From the NCBI GenBank assembly GCA_026008535.1, contig BRKX01000006.1, positions 4,548,501-4,612,500 of the forward strand: a stretch of DNA of 64,000 nt. Direction: 5' to 3'. This stretch comes from Perilla frutescens. Taxonomy: Eukaryota > Streptophyta > Magnoliopsida > Lamiales > Lamiaceae. Position numbers and translations under genes: made by a program. Positions 1-12,198 of this stretch are shown here, piece after piece (within the stretch, counting starts at the first letter, position 1; each line of letters starts with the position of its first letter). Under the pieces are notes generated by a model. It saw only the letters and a list, made by a program, of their open reading frames with translations, did not search any database and was not told the origin of the DNA.

Positions 1-764
1 TATCCGCGTTTGAACGTTGACTCGGAATCCTGATTTTCTTTGAGTAATTTGTGAACTTGGTCCGTGCGTTAACGTATGATAAATATGACAATTTGTTCAT
101 TGTAGACGGCTATGATTTTTTTTATTTTTATTTTTTTTATTTTTTTTTTTTTGCGGCAGCTAAAAATTTATCTTTTATTAATGAATCAAAGATTCAACTA
201 AAAATAATATATCAATTAATCTCTTCTAAAAAATATGATCTCAATCATTAGATGAATAAAAAGGTTGTGCGCATCTTTTAAATGAAAAGGAAAAATAACC
301 AAAAGAAGTTTTGAAAAGTCTCGTGTCAAATTATGTGACGGGTCAAAATTATGTCCGGATCCAAGTATCAACAAAATATGAATATACTATCAAAGAAGTG
401 TTTAAATCTGAATATGAGTAAAGTATGACAAGTGTTTTTAAAAAGATTTCGATAATTAATTTATATAAAAACTTATATTAGACCGTCAAACGGGTTTAAA
501 TTCATTAAATGGGTCAAATATATTCAAAACCGCATCACTCGTGCCCCCAGCGCTCAAGCACGTGCCCACGCGCCTGGGCGCTCTTTCTCTTTTTTTTATT
601 TATTACTTTTTTTTCATTATTTTTGTTTCTTTATTTTTTAAAAACAAAATATTTTGTATCGAACGCAATGCATTGGCCCAAACGTTAACATCATGTGAAT
701 GTACTGCCCGTGACCCAAGATTAAAAAAAATCAAATTAATTTTACAGTTTACTAATTTCATTTT

Positions 765-811
<47 letters not shown>

Positions 812-1774
812 ATTAACTATCGATCGCAGTGCACGAGCCACGCGTTATCATCCACAACTAAAGAGTCAAAATAATTTTCTTTTGCCACTTGTGCAATACA
901 AGATTATACTTTCTAAAAGAGGGATTCACATAATGCATTTTTATATAACACTGCAAAAGGCTATTTGAAAAGTATATATAAACAGAACACTAATATATAT
1001 GTTTTTTTTTGTTTGTTTCTGCTCGTACTTACTTATTCATGACTTTAATTTATAATAATTTGCTTATTATAATTGATTGATGGTTGGCCTATAGTCTGTA
1101 CATACATAACAAAACAACGGAACGCGATTGGAGTTGACTTTAAAGCATGGAAAATTTCAACACAGTCAGATAGAAGACCAACAAAAAGAGAAATCAAATT
1201 TATTGCTAGAACACTTAACAAAACTTAATTTTATTTGTTAAGAAAATGAAAAAGAATGGTAAACAGGTATCTCATGCAATATCTCGAAAATGCTCTAGCT
1301 CTCTGAATTGCATCTCACTAAACGGCTCCGCGCTAGAAACAAAGACCAAGTCCATTAACTTGATTTGGTATTTAATTGTGCTAATTGACTCATTTTGTGA
1401 AGGACAAGAATTCAAGATTTGGACGAATTTGAGCTAAAAACGAAACTAATTTAGAGTGTAATGAGATAATTAAGTATTTTGGGTCCAAACAAGGCAAACT
1501 AATGGGCTTGGAAAGAAACTTATTCGGATCCCAAAATTGAGGATTTATAATTATATTAGGATTATTTTTATTTTATTATTTTTTTAAAAAGAAACAAAAC
1601 CATACATGTATATATATATGATGTTATCGTACACAACTGGTGTAGTAACAAAAAGAACGAGAACATCATAACATCTTGGTTCTGAGATGGAATACTCATC
1701 AGCCAAAATTTAGAATAACCCGCGAGATGACATGACTATGTAGACAGTGGTGGGTAAGTGTCATATTATAAAGA
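1..1774. other. intergenic, AT-rich, no gene recognised
   Basis: Contains a T-rich tract (115-152), a (TA)n microsatellite (about 768-804) and a GC-rich patch at 541-590 (gctcaagcacgtgcccacgc). Short ORFs here have no recognisable motif and no supporting codon pattern. Confidence 0.6.
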
Positions 1775-2038
1775 CAGGAGTGGTAATTTCGGCCTGACCC
1801 TCTTTTCGGGTCGGGCTGGGCTAAGAATTTTATTCCAGCTAGACCTGAAATAGAGAGTGGCCTGAATGGGCCCGACCACTTGGCCCAAAAATCTAAAAAA
1901 TATACTATAACCCGCAACGGCCCGCCCTACTTTTTTAGGTCGGGCCTCAAAAATCTAGTTCAGAATGGTTTTCGATCTGGCCCGATTTTTTACACTGGTC
2001 CAACGTGCCCCTGTTGGAGGCCCGAATTGCCACCCCTA
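1775..2038. mobile_element. hAT-type MITE
   Basis: The left end reads caggagtggtaatttcggcc. The right end, reverse-complemented, reads taggggtggcaattcgggcc. These are the characteristic hAT MITE inverted termini, rich in GGGCC/CGGGC words. Length is about 264 bp with no coding capacity. The flanks (..ataaagac / aaagacac..) give only an imperfect target duplication, so the exact ends are uncertain by a base or two. Confidence 0.75.
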
Positions 2039-2099
2039 AAAGACACTAAACTGGAAGTATTTGTGCGTATTATAACATCAGACATCAATCATTAACTAG

Positions 2100-3800
2100 A
2101 CGTTGGAGAAAAAGACGGGAAGTTAACTAATATAAACTAAATAAAGTAATAAATGAACGGGAAAAATAAATGGAGAAGCAAGAATGAAAGTAGAGGCATT
2201 CTCGAGTCAAGTTTTTCGGGTACTTAGCACAAACGATCCTGTCAAAAGTCTGTGTGGTGTCAAATTTCATTAGAGCATCATAAACCCTCTCTCGAGACAC
2301 TTTAGCTTTAGGCTAGGGAATGTTAGGTTCACCGTTTCTGATCGAATTCTACATATGTACTTATCAAAAGCTCTTAAGATTTTTAACCCTCACACTAAGC
2401 CTCAATCCCCAATTTATTTACAAATGTGTCTCGTGCTTAGGGTTCGTCTATTGAGACTCATCTCTCAAATTATGAATCAATAAATAAAATTGTGTCAATT
2501 AGTGATCAATTAACTAACACTCATACATAACATAAACACAAGAAATGAAATATAGCCATAAACAATCAATAAAATATGAAATGCATAAATACCCATTTTT
2601 TCTCAATCCAAACTACAAAAATAATATAGCCTAATATAATACAACAATATTAGGACTAAATCATTTGAAAGAAAATAAAGATAAAAATTGTTGGGAAACA
2701 ATGTGTTTGATATGGTCTTGACAATTTTTGTAACTGGATCTTCCGCAAGAAATAAAAGACGATAAATTATAAATGAATCAAAACAGAAAAGAAATACAGA
2801 ATGAAATTCAAATTGGACTCTCTTTCACATGACCAACTTAACAATTAATTTCTCACTCATTTAAAATTGGGTTTGAGAAACTAAAATACCATGATTATCG
2901 AATTCAACATTGATAAATAGTACACTATTTAACTCCTCCAAAGTTAAATATTTCAACCACTAAAACTCGAATAAAATGAGACTATACAACTCACTTTATT
3001 AAACCAATTTTCCAACAAAAAACAAGGAAAAAATGGTACAAACCGGAAGTTGGACTTTGACTATATCCTTGCTTCCACTCTTGTTCTCTTTACTCCACCT
3101 TCAAGTTCTACTTCCTTATTCACCTTAACTAGGGTGTGGCTTGGTGTGGCTAGGATTTGAGAGGTGTAGGAAGAGGTGAGAGGTTTTTGTTGTGTGATAT
3201 GATGGTGTGAGGTGTGGTGTGTTCTAAGGGCTCTTTCTTTTTTAAGTTTGCTCAATGGGTTTATATAGAGGGGGAATAAATAGAATTAGAAGAAAATAAA
3301 AAATGGGAGAAAAAATAAAAAAAAATCATTGCACCGGGTGAGACCAAGGTTGTCACGTTGGTGGAATCGTGCCGTGAGGTGCGACTATTGTGGTTGCGTC
3401 GGATGCTCGTGTTGCAAAATGGGAGAAAACAAGTTCTGTATTGCTGCTCGAGTAATGACCAGGAGTGAAGAAAAAGGTGTCTTAGATGCATGACCCATGT
3501 CGCGGTGGTGGGTTGCTCACTAGATCGCTCGCCCCTTAGCGTGCATGCTCCGACATCTTTCGCGACTTTGATTCATTATCTCTCATTTTTTGTTCAATTG
3601 ACCCGATTCAACTTGCATCACGTTTCTAATTCAATTTCCTATCACCCCATGGTCTTAATTCCATTAAAAGTGCATTAATTAATCCTTCATTTGCTGCAAA
3701 ACTCAAACAAGAAATAAAATTTCTAAACCAGGAGATTAAACACTCAAATTGAGTTAAAGCACTAAAGTACACACTAACTCTCCAAATTACATCATTTAAA
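2100..3800 (-). mobile_element. LTR-like debris, possibly Athila/Tat-type LTR remnant in minus orientation
   Basis: Long non-coding sequence with the flavour of an LTR: repeated leader-like words (ctctctcgagacac, cctcacactaagcctc) and a minus-strand TATA-like element at about 3260-3270 (CTCTATATAAACCC). The 3' part (about 3590-3780, cccgattcaacttgca...) resembles the window's far end (about 63,055-63,300), so it is a dispersed repeat. No termini, primer site or target duplication could be defined. Confidence 0.35.
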
Positions 3801-3906
3801 TATCAATAAGTTTTGAAAAAACTCCAATTATCAAATACTCTAGTCTACATTTTCATCCCGCAATCAAATTTAATGTTTTTAAAATAGTTATTACAAAAAT
3901 AAAATT

Positions 3907-4180
3907 TACTCCCTCTGTCCTAGAAATGTAGTCCCCCTTCCTGTTTTACACATATTAAGAACAATCATGTAATGTATTTAGGAAAGTAAAATTAAATATT
4001 TTTTTTCCTATTATACCCCTATTTATTGATTCAAAATATAAGAGATTTTAATTTCAAAGAATATTAAATAGAGGTATGTTAAGAAAAATAGAAATTTAAT
4101 GCATATAAATAAGAAAAGTGGACTATAATTTTGGGACGGATGAAAGGGGAATAATGGACTACAATTATGGAATGGAGTGA
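3907..4180. mobile_element. Stowaway-like MITE
   Basis: Begins TACTCCCTCTGTCC...TAGTCCC. Ends with the imperfect inverse GGACTACAATTATGGAATGGAGTGA. The interior is AT-rich and also contains gggacggatgaaaggg near 4135. These are typical termini of Tc1/mariner-derived Stowaway elements, with a TA target. Confidence 0.65.
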
Positions 4181-4390
4181 CTATTATAATATAACCAACC
4201 ATAATTAATATTTATTGCTAAAAATTAAAATTTTATAAAAAGATATATTATAATTATGGAATAATCAACCTTACTAATGAATAGTGACTATTATAATATA
4301 ACCAACCATAATTAATATTTATTGCTAAAAATTAAAATTTTATAAAAAGATATATTATAATTATGGAATAATCAACCTTACTAATGAATA
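4177..4390. repeat. 107 bp tandem duplication
   Basis: The segment starting gtgactattataatataacc at 4177 is repeated essentially unchanged from 4284, period 107 bp. The first copy abuts the right end of the Stowaway-like MITE. The very high identity implies a recent event. Confidence 0.9.
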
Positions 4391-4399
4391 ATAATTACA

Positions 4400-4650
4400 A
4401 AAGGGCAAAACCCTGTTTTTAGTCCCTGTACTTTTAAATTTTTTCGAATTGATTCCCTCTATTTCATTTGGTTAAAATGAAATCCATGTACTAGCAATTT
4501 AGTTAAAATGAGGTCCCTGTAATATGAATTTAAATAAAATCAAGCCCCCATTTATCTAAGTCCCCGGGGGACTTGATTTTATCTAAATTGATAGTAGAGG
4601 AACTTTATTTTAATTAAAATTGATAGTATAGGGACCCAATTTTAAAATAA
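4400..4650. mobile_element. non-autonomous element with 'gtccctgtac' inverted termini
   Basis: Contains ...tttttagtccctgtactttt and, inverted, ...agtatagggaccc, with a central palindrome (tccccggggga at about 4561). This arrangement of 'previous/tagged' short phrases is typical of plant MITEs and long-TIR elements. Ends are approximate. Confidence 0.4.
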
Positions 4651-4786
4651 AAAATAAAAATTCATTTTTCTTAAAAATAAGCTAATAAACATTGAAAAAA
4701 TAATTAAATAAAAATAAAATAAATACAAACTATTTTATGTTAAGTAAAAAAATAAATAAAAATAAAATATAAATTTAATTAAATAA

Positions 4787-5050
4787 AAATTGTGCTCACT
4801 ACCTCTATACATGGTCAATGAATCGTAGTTGTGTGTTGATCATAAAGGAATGAGGTGCATCACGGGTACTGTGGCAACTTGAGAGATGAGTGTCGCAGTA
4901 AATATGGGTCTGTCTAAGACATAAAATTGCTTGTTGCTTACAATCAAATGAAAAATCGGGATTAGGTAACAAGTTAGAGGTTAGGGGACGAGAGATCACC
5001 TCTAGTCAAATCTGAAGGGTTTAATTGGGCACAAATGAAGAAATTCGGGT
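4787..5050 (+). mobile_element. diverged Athila LTR fragment
   Basis: This stretch is the reverse complement of part of the Athila LTR near 28,300-28,530 (and 37,900-38,140). Shared words in order include cactacctctata, atggtcaatgaatcgtag, ttgtgtgttg, catcacggg, gggtctgtct and tgcttacaatca. It is therefore a separate, older, oppositely oriented relic of the same family as the full element at 27.9-39.2 kb. Confidence 0.8.
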
Positions 5051-5896
5051 ACCTTTAACAAGATAATTGAATTAACATAAGAAATCAGCGTACATGTGAC
5101 CAAGTTTGTTGGTTTATTCTAATTCTTATTCATTTCGGATCTTGTTATCTATTAATATTGTTTTTAATTTTGTAGTTTCTTATATTTTGACACTCTCTCT
5201 CAAATTTAACCTTACAAATATATGGAGAGAAAAAAAAAACTTTTTTTAAAAAAATATAAGTGAAAAGGATTTTATGTAATATAAAAAGGAGGAATATATT
5301 AACCCAAAAAATTAATTGTTAATTCTAGATTAAAATTCTAAAACAACGAATGAAATGAAACGGAGGGAGTGATTGCTTTTTAGTATTTAATTTTTAGGTA
5401 GTAATTAATTATTTTCTAAAAAATAATTATATGCTGTAGAATGAACCACAATTAACAAATGTAAAATTAAACTAAAGGATTAAAAATTAAAATTGAAGAA
5501 AAAATAGAAAAAAATAATAAATATAATAGTATTGCAGCAAATGGTTTCCTCCGAATATTTATAAGTGGAGAGAGTTTTACAATTCAAAAGAGAGACAGTT
5601 ATATCCGACGAAAAGTATTTTACAATCAAAATTCTAATTCTGACTAATTTTTCAATGACAGCCTTGGCTCTTTTGAGTCTTGAGATACGAAATAGACAAG
5701 TTTGAAACTGTCCAAGGTTAGATTAGTAAAAACTGGGATGATATTGACCGCAAAGACGTGACTACTTCTAATCAGAACTTCCACGTATTCAAGTTATGCA
5801 ATGCAGCACTCATCTGAAATCCAGTTGAAGAGAATGCATTAATTAATTAATTTATAATAAAACAGTAACTAAATGCAATCTACATACCAACCCAAC

Positions 5897-5935
<39 letters not shown>

Positions 5936-6075
5936 AATTTAAGGCAAGGAAGATGCATACATTCAACTTTGTCGCGATCAACACCAGAAAGACGACCATG
6001 GAGACCACTCCTGCTCCTTTTAATTGTCTGTATCACTTCCACCCGTGATTTCTCACATCCCTTCCATTTTATTAG
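5051..6075. other. kinase 3' flank; 3'UTR candidate plus AT-rich DNA
   Basis: No ORF of interest. On the minus strand just after the stop there is AATAAAA (about 6069-6074), a possible early polyadenylation signal. About 5210-5372 is AT-rich and ends in a Stowaway-like word, acggagggagtg, suggesting a MITE remnant. Otherwise nothing recognisable. Confidence 0.4.
5901..5934. repeat. (GA)17 microsatellite
   Basis: Perfect dinucleotide GA repeat about 140 bp downstream of the kinase stop codon (TC on the gene strand), so probably in or near its 3'UTR. Confidence 0.95.
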
Positions 6076-9025
6076 CTAGAAACCAGCCCATCCAGCAGGC
6101 TGGGAACCCGACTTACTCTCTGTGCTCTTTGATTCAGCAAAGCGCTGAGCATTATTCAATTCACCAATAGGTACATTAATCTTAGAGCTATTACCAGAAA
6201 CCACCTTGAAACTATCAGTTCCAAATCCCCAAGAATTAACTTCCCCACCCTGCTTGTTCTTGTTCTGCTGACCATTTCTTGTTCTAACAGATTTCGAACT
6301 ATTGTATGTTGCCGTGGCCTGTGGCTTGGGATCCTCAGCAAAGGCCTGCCACTGCTGAGAATCTGGGCTTGGAGAACTTCGATCAAAGAAACCCTGTTCA
6401 AGTTCCCACACTGTTCCCTCAATCTTCTCATTCTGTTTCAATCACCAACACATACACTAGGGTAAGATGCTAAAAGAAAAACATGAAGATCGTTTAACTT
6501 TACAAAAAAAAGATAAAAAAATACCTGTGAAATGGTAGTAGATAATTGGCTTCGAGGAGAAGCTAGGCTTTTAGAGGAATCCCCACTGTGTGACGAAGTT
6601 TTCGCAGCTACACCATGTTTAAGGTCTTGTATCTCTTGTCGCTGTGACTTGCAAATTGCTGAGAGTTTTTCAAATTTGGAGGTTACTTCTGCCTTCTCTG
6701 CACAGACATTTGCAAGCTGCTCCTTCAGCTTTTCAACCTCAGCCTCTAACTTCTCTTCCTTCTGGGGGTTATGATAGCCGTTGTTTGGACTTTGTTTATC
6801 GACATTGAATTCAGCCACAAAAGCACTATATGCATCATTTTGAAAGGAAGGTGTAACTTCTGCCTTTGTTGGTTTTAATCTTTCAGAACTATTGTTTAAA
6901 TCATCAGGAAATAGATTTGAGTTTTTAGTCGAGCAATCATTTGGCCTACTGACTGATTTGCCCTGTACATTCTTCTGGACATGAGAATGAAAACTTTGCT
7001 CCTTCTGTGAAGTTACACGAGTGGCAGGATACCCGCCGGGATGGACCTTCTCCTTTCCAGATAATCTATGGTCAGTCGAATCTTCATCGTACTTTGGCCT
7101 GGTCTTTTCCTCTGTGCCCTCTGAATCTTTTGCATGCAGAGTCGTCCAGAAAGAACCCAAAGGACCATCATTTTCACCGGTTCTCAAATTGGTTGAGGTT
7201 GATGACACGTTTCGGGGTGCTTCAGATGAGGGGGGAGGAGGAGGATTCCTACGAGGCATTGGGCTAGACTTGTTTACAGGCTTTGGTGTGTCTGAAGATA
7301 TTAAACAGTCAAAACAAGCCCTCAAATGCAAGAAATCACGAGCGAAAAAAATTGGACCAACTTCGAAATCTCATAATTATGCATATCTGGTACATGTATT
7401 TTGATCACATTTACTTTGGAATCAACTGACAGATTGGTAGATTGTACCATTGGAATTCTTATTTTACTAAATTCCCAGAGACTAATTTCAGTATGCTTAC
7501 CTGTAAGGGCATCAGTACTGTGCTGCAGCATTTCCGGAGGTCTATCAGGTAATGATTTCTGCAGTCCTTCTGGAAAAAGATCATTAACACGAAACCAAAC
7601 CTGCAAAAACAGCAGCCTGATGAAGGAATCAGTGAGAATACATGCAACTATAGCCTTCATGGTTGCCGCGGGCACACAAATCTACAACTACAACAAGTTC
7701 ATGGGGATGAATGGCCAATCAAGCAAAATGCTTGCCTGCGTGATATCTGGTCTGTCGTCAGGGGAAGATTGAAGCATATCTCTGATAAGGTCTGTCAGCA
7801 ATGTATTGTACTTGGGTAGATCTGGGATGCGATAGTTCCCATTCAGAATTTGGAGCTTTGATTCACCATCAAATGCTAACTTCAAGTAACATATGCGGAA
7901 AAGGAGACATCCAAGTGCCTGCAGAAAACAGAGCTTCATATCAAGTACTTACCAAGTTCATAGATGATACAAGCCTTACTGATTTTTAATGTTGGGTCTA
8001 ATCCACATAATTTAGGAGCTAGTCAACTTACCCATATATCTACCTTCTCGTTTATAAGCTCTCTCCTAAACAGATCCCACATCTAAGCCATTCAAAGAGG
8101 GAAAAGAATCAACAGTTACACCAGAAAGAAGTGCAACAATAAGTTCTTAAGATAAGATCCTCCATCTACCTCTGGGGCTCTATATGCAGGTGTTGTGTGT
8201 TTCCTTATATTGTCTTCCTCAATTCCCATTTCTTCAGGTTTATCAAAGCGTTTATGGTTGGTAGAAGTGCTACCAAAGTCACACAACTTCCACATGCCAT
8301 CAGGCCCCAGCAAAAGATTCTCAGCCTTCAAATCTCTATATGATGCAACTCAGAATGATTAAATGAGGGGGGGGGGGGGGGGGGGGGAACAAATCTCTTC
8401 AGCAACGGAGAACCAGGACAATTATCTATTCCAGCATAAATAAATAGATGGAGAAGATGCGAGCATTTGGAAGAAATTCTAAAGAATCAACTTCCTGAAT
8501 GTGGTAATGATCCTTCTGCATAAAAAAATAATAATAAATTGACAATATCAACAGCAATTACCGGTGAGCAATAGGTGGAGTCTGGCAGTGCATAGCAAAG
8601 ACAGCATTGCATACATCCCTGAAAATTGTTAGGGCCTGTTTCTCCTCAAAGTACCCTGCTCCTCTGCTCTCCAGCACATTAACCAGGGACTTCTCACAAT
8701 ATTCCATGAGAAGGAGAGCTTCTTTAGTGCGACCCATATCAAAGATAGCATGGGTGTGAAGAGTAACAACATTGGGGTGGCCTTTGAGTGTTTTCATAAC
8801 TGAAATCTCCTTCGTGACTAGCTCCTGGGACTCTTCATCATTACATATGATGTGCTTCAATGCATACTGCTTGGAGCCTTGTACAACATCTCGAGCTAAG
8901 TAAACACATGAGAATCCACCCTCCGCAATGGCATTCCGAACCTGAACTTTGAAATTGCCAATGTCAATGATACGTCCTTCAAGCCCAGTCTGTTCTTTAT
9001 GCGCGAAGGGCTTGAATCTCCACAT
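6076..9025 (-). CDS. NAK/AAK1-type Ser/Thr protein kinase, 7 coding exons, 695 aa
   Basis: Coding exons on the minus strand: 9025-8562, 8335-8170, 8082-8032, 7918-7736, 7600-7501, 7291-6525, 6432-6076 (stop TAG). They sum to 2088 nt with no frame break. The kinase domain is in the first ~320 residues: glycine-rich loop ~34-40 (AEGGFSCVYLA), ATP-binding Lys57 in YALK, alphaC Glu73, HRDLKAEN 154-161, DFG 174-176, APE 208-210. The tail is low complexity: Pro-rich ~335-344, a conserved FVAEF patch ~479-483, a predicted coiled coil ~499-548, and a Gly/Ser/Asn-rich end WAGF. The start MWRFKPF and the overall layout match the plant clade related to animal AAK1/GAK/BIKE (Arabidopsis At2g32850-like, from memory). 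Those animal kinases phosphorylate clathrin-adaptor subunits; the same role here is inference. All key catalytic residues are present. Intron 4 uses a GC donor. Confidence 0.93.
7601..7735 (-). other. kinase intron 4 with non-canonical GC donor (GC-AG)
   Basis: Exon 4 ends ATC ACG CAG at 7736 and is followed by GCAAGC, not GT. The acceptor TTTTTGCAG ends at 7601 and exon 5 resumes GTT TGG TTT CGT, giving the conserved junction DITQ|VWFRVN. No in-frame GT donor lies nearby. The flanks match the CAG|GCAAG consensus of the minor GC-AG intron class. Confidence 0.82.
8083..8169 (-). other. kinase intron 2 (GT-AG), 87 nt
   Basis: Donor GTAGAT after the GAG codon of the APE motif (exon ends 8170), acceptor CTTAG before ATG TGG GAT (8082). 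The short intron splits the activation-segment APE from the following MWDLFRRE helix. Phase 0. Confidence 0.85.
8367..8387. repeat. G(21) homopolymer in kinase intron 1
   Basis: An uninterrupted run of 21 G on the plus strand (C on the transcribed strand) lies inside the 226-nt intron 8336-8561. It is prone to length variation and sequencing error. Confidence 0.9.
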
Positions 9026-9057
9026 GGCTTGTTGTGATACTTTACAAGAATGAACCT
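9026..9057 (-). other. 5'UTR segment directly upstream of kinase start, with splice acceptor
   Basis: On the minus strand a pyrimidine-rich stretch ends in CAG at 9060-9058 (TTTTCAG), followed by 32 nt and then the kinase ATG at 9025-9023. This is the expected structure when a non-coding first exon is spliced to the coding first exon, which is common in plant kinase genes. The acceptor could also be two bases further in (AGAG). Transcript evidence is not visible in sequence. Confidence 0.5.
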
Positions 9058-10157
9058 CTGAAAATGTGATAATTCTAGAAAGTTAGTGCATTCAAAATAG
9101 CAGGCATAGACAAAGATAGCACAGCTTTCTCACAAGAACAGCAAACAAATTATACATACATCAATCTTGAGGGATACATGAGAAGTTGAGAACCAAATAT
9201 AATATTATCAAATTGAGATGCCCAACAGAGAGTGTTAAAAACAAACTCTGGCACTTTGTGGTTTAACTTGGCTGGATAGATCTAATTATTAAATGAGTAG
9301 CTTCTCTAATAGCTTAAGCATTCAAATCAGGTCCTAATTCCATACAAAGTCAAGAACCACACTAAGTAGAATTTTGGAAAGATGGAATTTCACCCCCTCC
9401 TGTCCACCCATCTACAATAAATAGAGTTCATTGTGCTGGACTTGAGAAAAACAATACCACATCAACTCAGAGGTGGGGAGTACATCTTAAAAATTAATGA
9501 CCCTTTTTAATACCATGATTCACTGTACCAGGCCATCACCAATGCTAGGATCCCTTAAAGATGACACCCAAAGCAAAGTATTAGCATATTATTAAAAACA
9601 AGATATACAGCCATATCTATGGTAGCAACCAGCACACACCACACCATGATTGCAAGAAGTTGCCAAAACCATCTACTAAAGAAATCCCTTTACAAACACG
9701 ACAAACCAGCACATTCTGAATACATATAGGATATTACATTTACATTCTTAAATATGTGGATCTAAACATACACCCAATAAAAAAAACATTATTTATGGAT
9801 CTACACACACACAAATCTATACCAACCCAACTAGATTCTATCACCAAAACTAAACCATCCATTCCATAAAAGGGGAAAATGGGAAAAGATAAAGACAGAC
9901 ACATTTACGATTATTCTCAATCTAGTCTGATGATGGAGTTACACAAAATAGTGATGCTCGATGCAGAAATGACGATATGGAGCAAGATTTGAGCTAAAAA
10001 GCTGCTGATAAGTGATAACTCAAATCAATATCAAAACACAGTAAATTAAATCAACCGAATAAATCCACAAGATCTAGAACAAAATCAACTGATAGGGAAT
10101 AACTCTAGCTCTACACAAATTCCCTATAAATTGTAACATGATCAAAGATTGATGTAC

Positions 10158-10330
10158 CTTAAAAGAAAATATTTGATCTGAAATTCAGTCCCATGGATTT
10201 GATGCGATCTGGGGAATGGGAGTGAGAGAAAATGGCTTTGAGTTTGAAAATTTCGGTTCAATGCAATCACTGCATTGCGAGATAATGATATTTGTGAGTG
10301 CAGAAGTAACAAAAGTGGGTGGCAAATGTG
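10158..10330 (-). other. candidate proximal alternative first exon of the kinase gene
   Basis: The minus-strand sequence is CT-rich, leader-like (ends ...TCTTTTAAG|GTACATC) and offers a donor at 10158/10157 compatible with the acceptor at 9058. Upstream (plus 10334-10480) is AT-rich and could be a promoter. It carries an ATG (TCC ATG GGA), so it would add an upstream start codon. There is no coding signal. This is inference from splice motifs only. Confidence 0.3.
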
Positions 10331-11874
10331 CATACATTTTTTATGTATGAGAATAAAGAGACGTTAATTATGTCACGTTTTTATGTGTAATGTGCTTTCA
10401 GCTGTCCCCTTTATGCACAAAATTCTTTAATGCGCTTTTTGTACTTATCAAAACAAAGATAAAATAGAAAAGATAAAAAAAGTTCATCCTTGTCCCACTC
10501 CTACGCCCTACAATTTTTATTAAGGAGACCATTCAACTCCAAATTAATAAATCTACCATCCTATTTTCAAATTTTGTGGAGGATGAAATTTAAATCGGAC
10601 TTGCACTTTGTGACATCTAGTAAGGTTGAAATTATTTTACTTAGGTACTCACATCAATTGAGTTATTTTAGTACTTCTCTACAGCATATTGAATTAAATT
10701 TGGGATGAGTTACAATGTTTATTTTTTAATCAAATTTGAATAGCCCTGGGAAGATACCCACCTACTACTAACATTTGGATTTCTAGTGCTATCCATTTTT
10801 TCCATTAACAAAAATCGAAAAAAAAGAACATTTCAAATATTTTGTCATAAATGTAGTTCCTTTTTAATTTTAACTTTAATGCATGTTAGATATGTGTTTA
10901 AAACATATGTACATGATATGACACATCAGATTTTGATTCCAATATGAAAAATAAATGTAATTCTGCACTCCAAAATCTAAGGCTTGTCAAACTGAAATTT
11001 ATGGATAAACAACTGGGATAGTCTTTCTAGCTGCCCAATTCAAATACAGATGATCACCTCCCCAAATCCAAAAAATAAGCAAACAAAGCATACTCATTGC
11101 GAGTGCAAGGTGCTACATGATTCTTCAAACCCCAAGTCTAACAAAATTTCAGCATCCATGATCCCTTCACACCCCAAGTCTAACAAAATTCAGCATCCAT
11201 GATCCAAGGGAGGGATAACTGGACTAATAGGGATATAGAAACCTAGTTGTCTAGATCTAGATCTTGCATTTGCACCCGCGATTCCAAACCTCTGTAATTC
11301 ATAAAACAAAAAAATGGGAAATGGGCAAATAGTGCCCTTTCAAATGCTTATGTTGCACCTATTTTTTAAAGAGCATACTGCATAATAATTGGCTGATGAT
11401 ATTTCAAACCAAAATATTCCACAGATTCGGATCAATGACCGAAAGGTAAAGATAAAAGAAGAAGCATAGCCTAAGGAACAACTCCTATTTCAATCCGCAT
11501 CACACAAATTGCCTCCCGGGATGCATCTTAAGTTGCTATGTCCTGGAGATGGAAGTGACACACCTCAAAAACATAGTGAATAAAGATAGAGATTGCCATT
11601 GAGAAAATTAAATTTACCATCAAAACTGTTAAAAAATTGTTGTCAAGGGCTCAAGGCACATAAATATATCCACATCCCACCACTTTAATAAATTACAGCA
11701 ACTTCTAAAGGCTTCTTCAAGAAATAAAAAAGCAATTCGTACAGAAACATGCCCTCACACCAGATGGACATTCATCGAGTATAAAAGATATAACTGACTG
11801 ATACTTGATTACAGTCAGGGCAAGTCTCATCATCTAGCCAAGCGACATTATACAAGTCCAAAGCAGCCAGCGTG

Positions 11875-12198
11875 CTCAAAATACTCCCTTTTCTTATGCA
11901 AATGAGTAATGAAACCTTCATCTTTTATATTTTTTGTTTCAACTCTTACTTACATTTTCAAAAGAAAATACTATCGAATATGTAATAACCACAGAATTTT
12001 AAAAAATATATATATTCATACTATGCTACTAGCAGCCTCAAAATACTCCCTTTCTTATGCAAATGACTGAGTAATGAAACCTTCAATTTTTTTATTTTTT
12101 TATTTTTTATTTTTGTAACTCTTACTTACATTTTCAAAAGAAAATACTATCGAATCTATAATAACCAAAGAATTAAAAAAATATTCAGACTATGCTAC
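11875..12198. repeat. 162 bp tandem duplication
   Basis: ctcaaaatactccctt...cttatgcaaatga recurs at 12,037 with the same downstream words (gagtaatgaaaccttca, tcttacttacattttcaaaa, gaaaatactatcgaat). The copies differ by small indels in T-rich runs. Confidence 0.85.

Noticed and set aside
3061..3491. Minus-strand ORFs of 64 and 76 codons
   Set aside because: Ser/His/Thr-rich low-complexity frames within LTR-like DNA; no domain or codon support.
7007..7404. Plus-strand ORFs of 86 and 127 codons
   Set aside because: They lie antisense to kinase exon 6 and carry no recognisable domain; shadows of the real exon.
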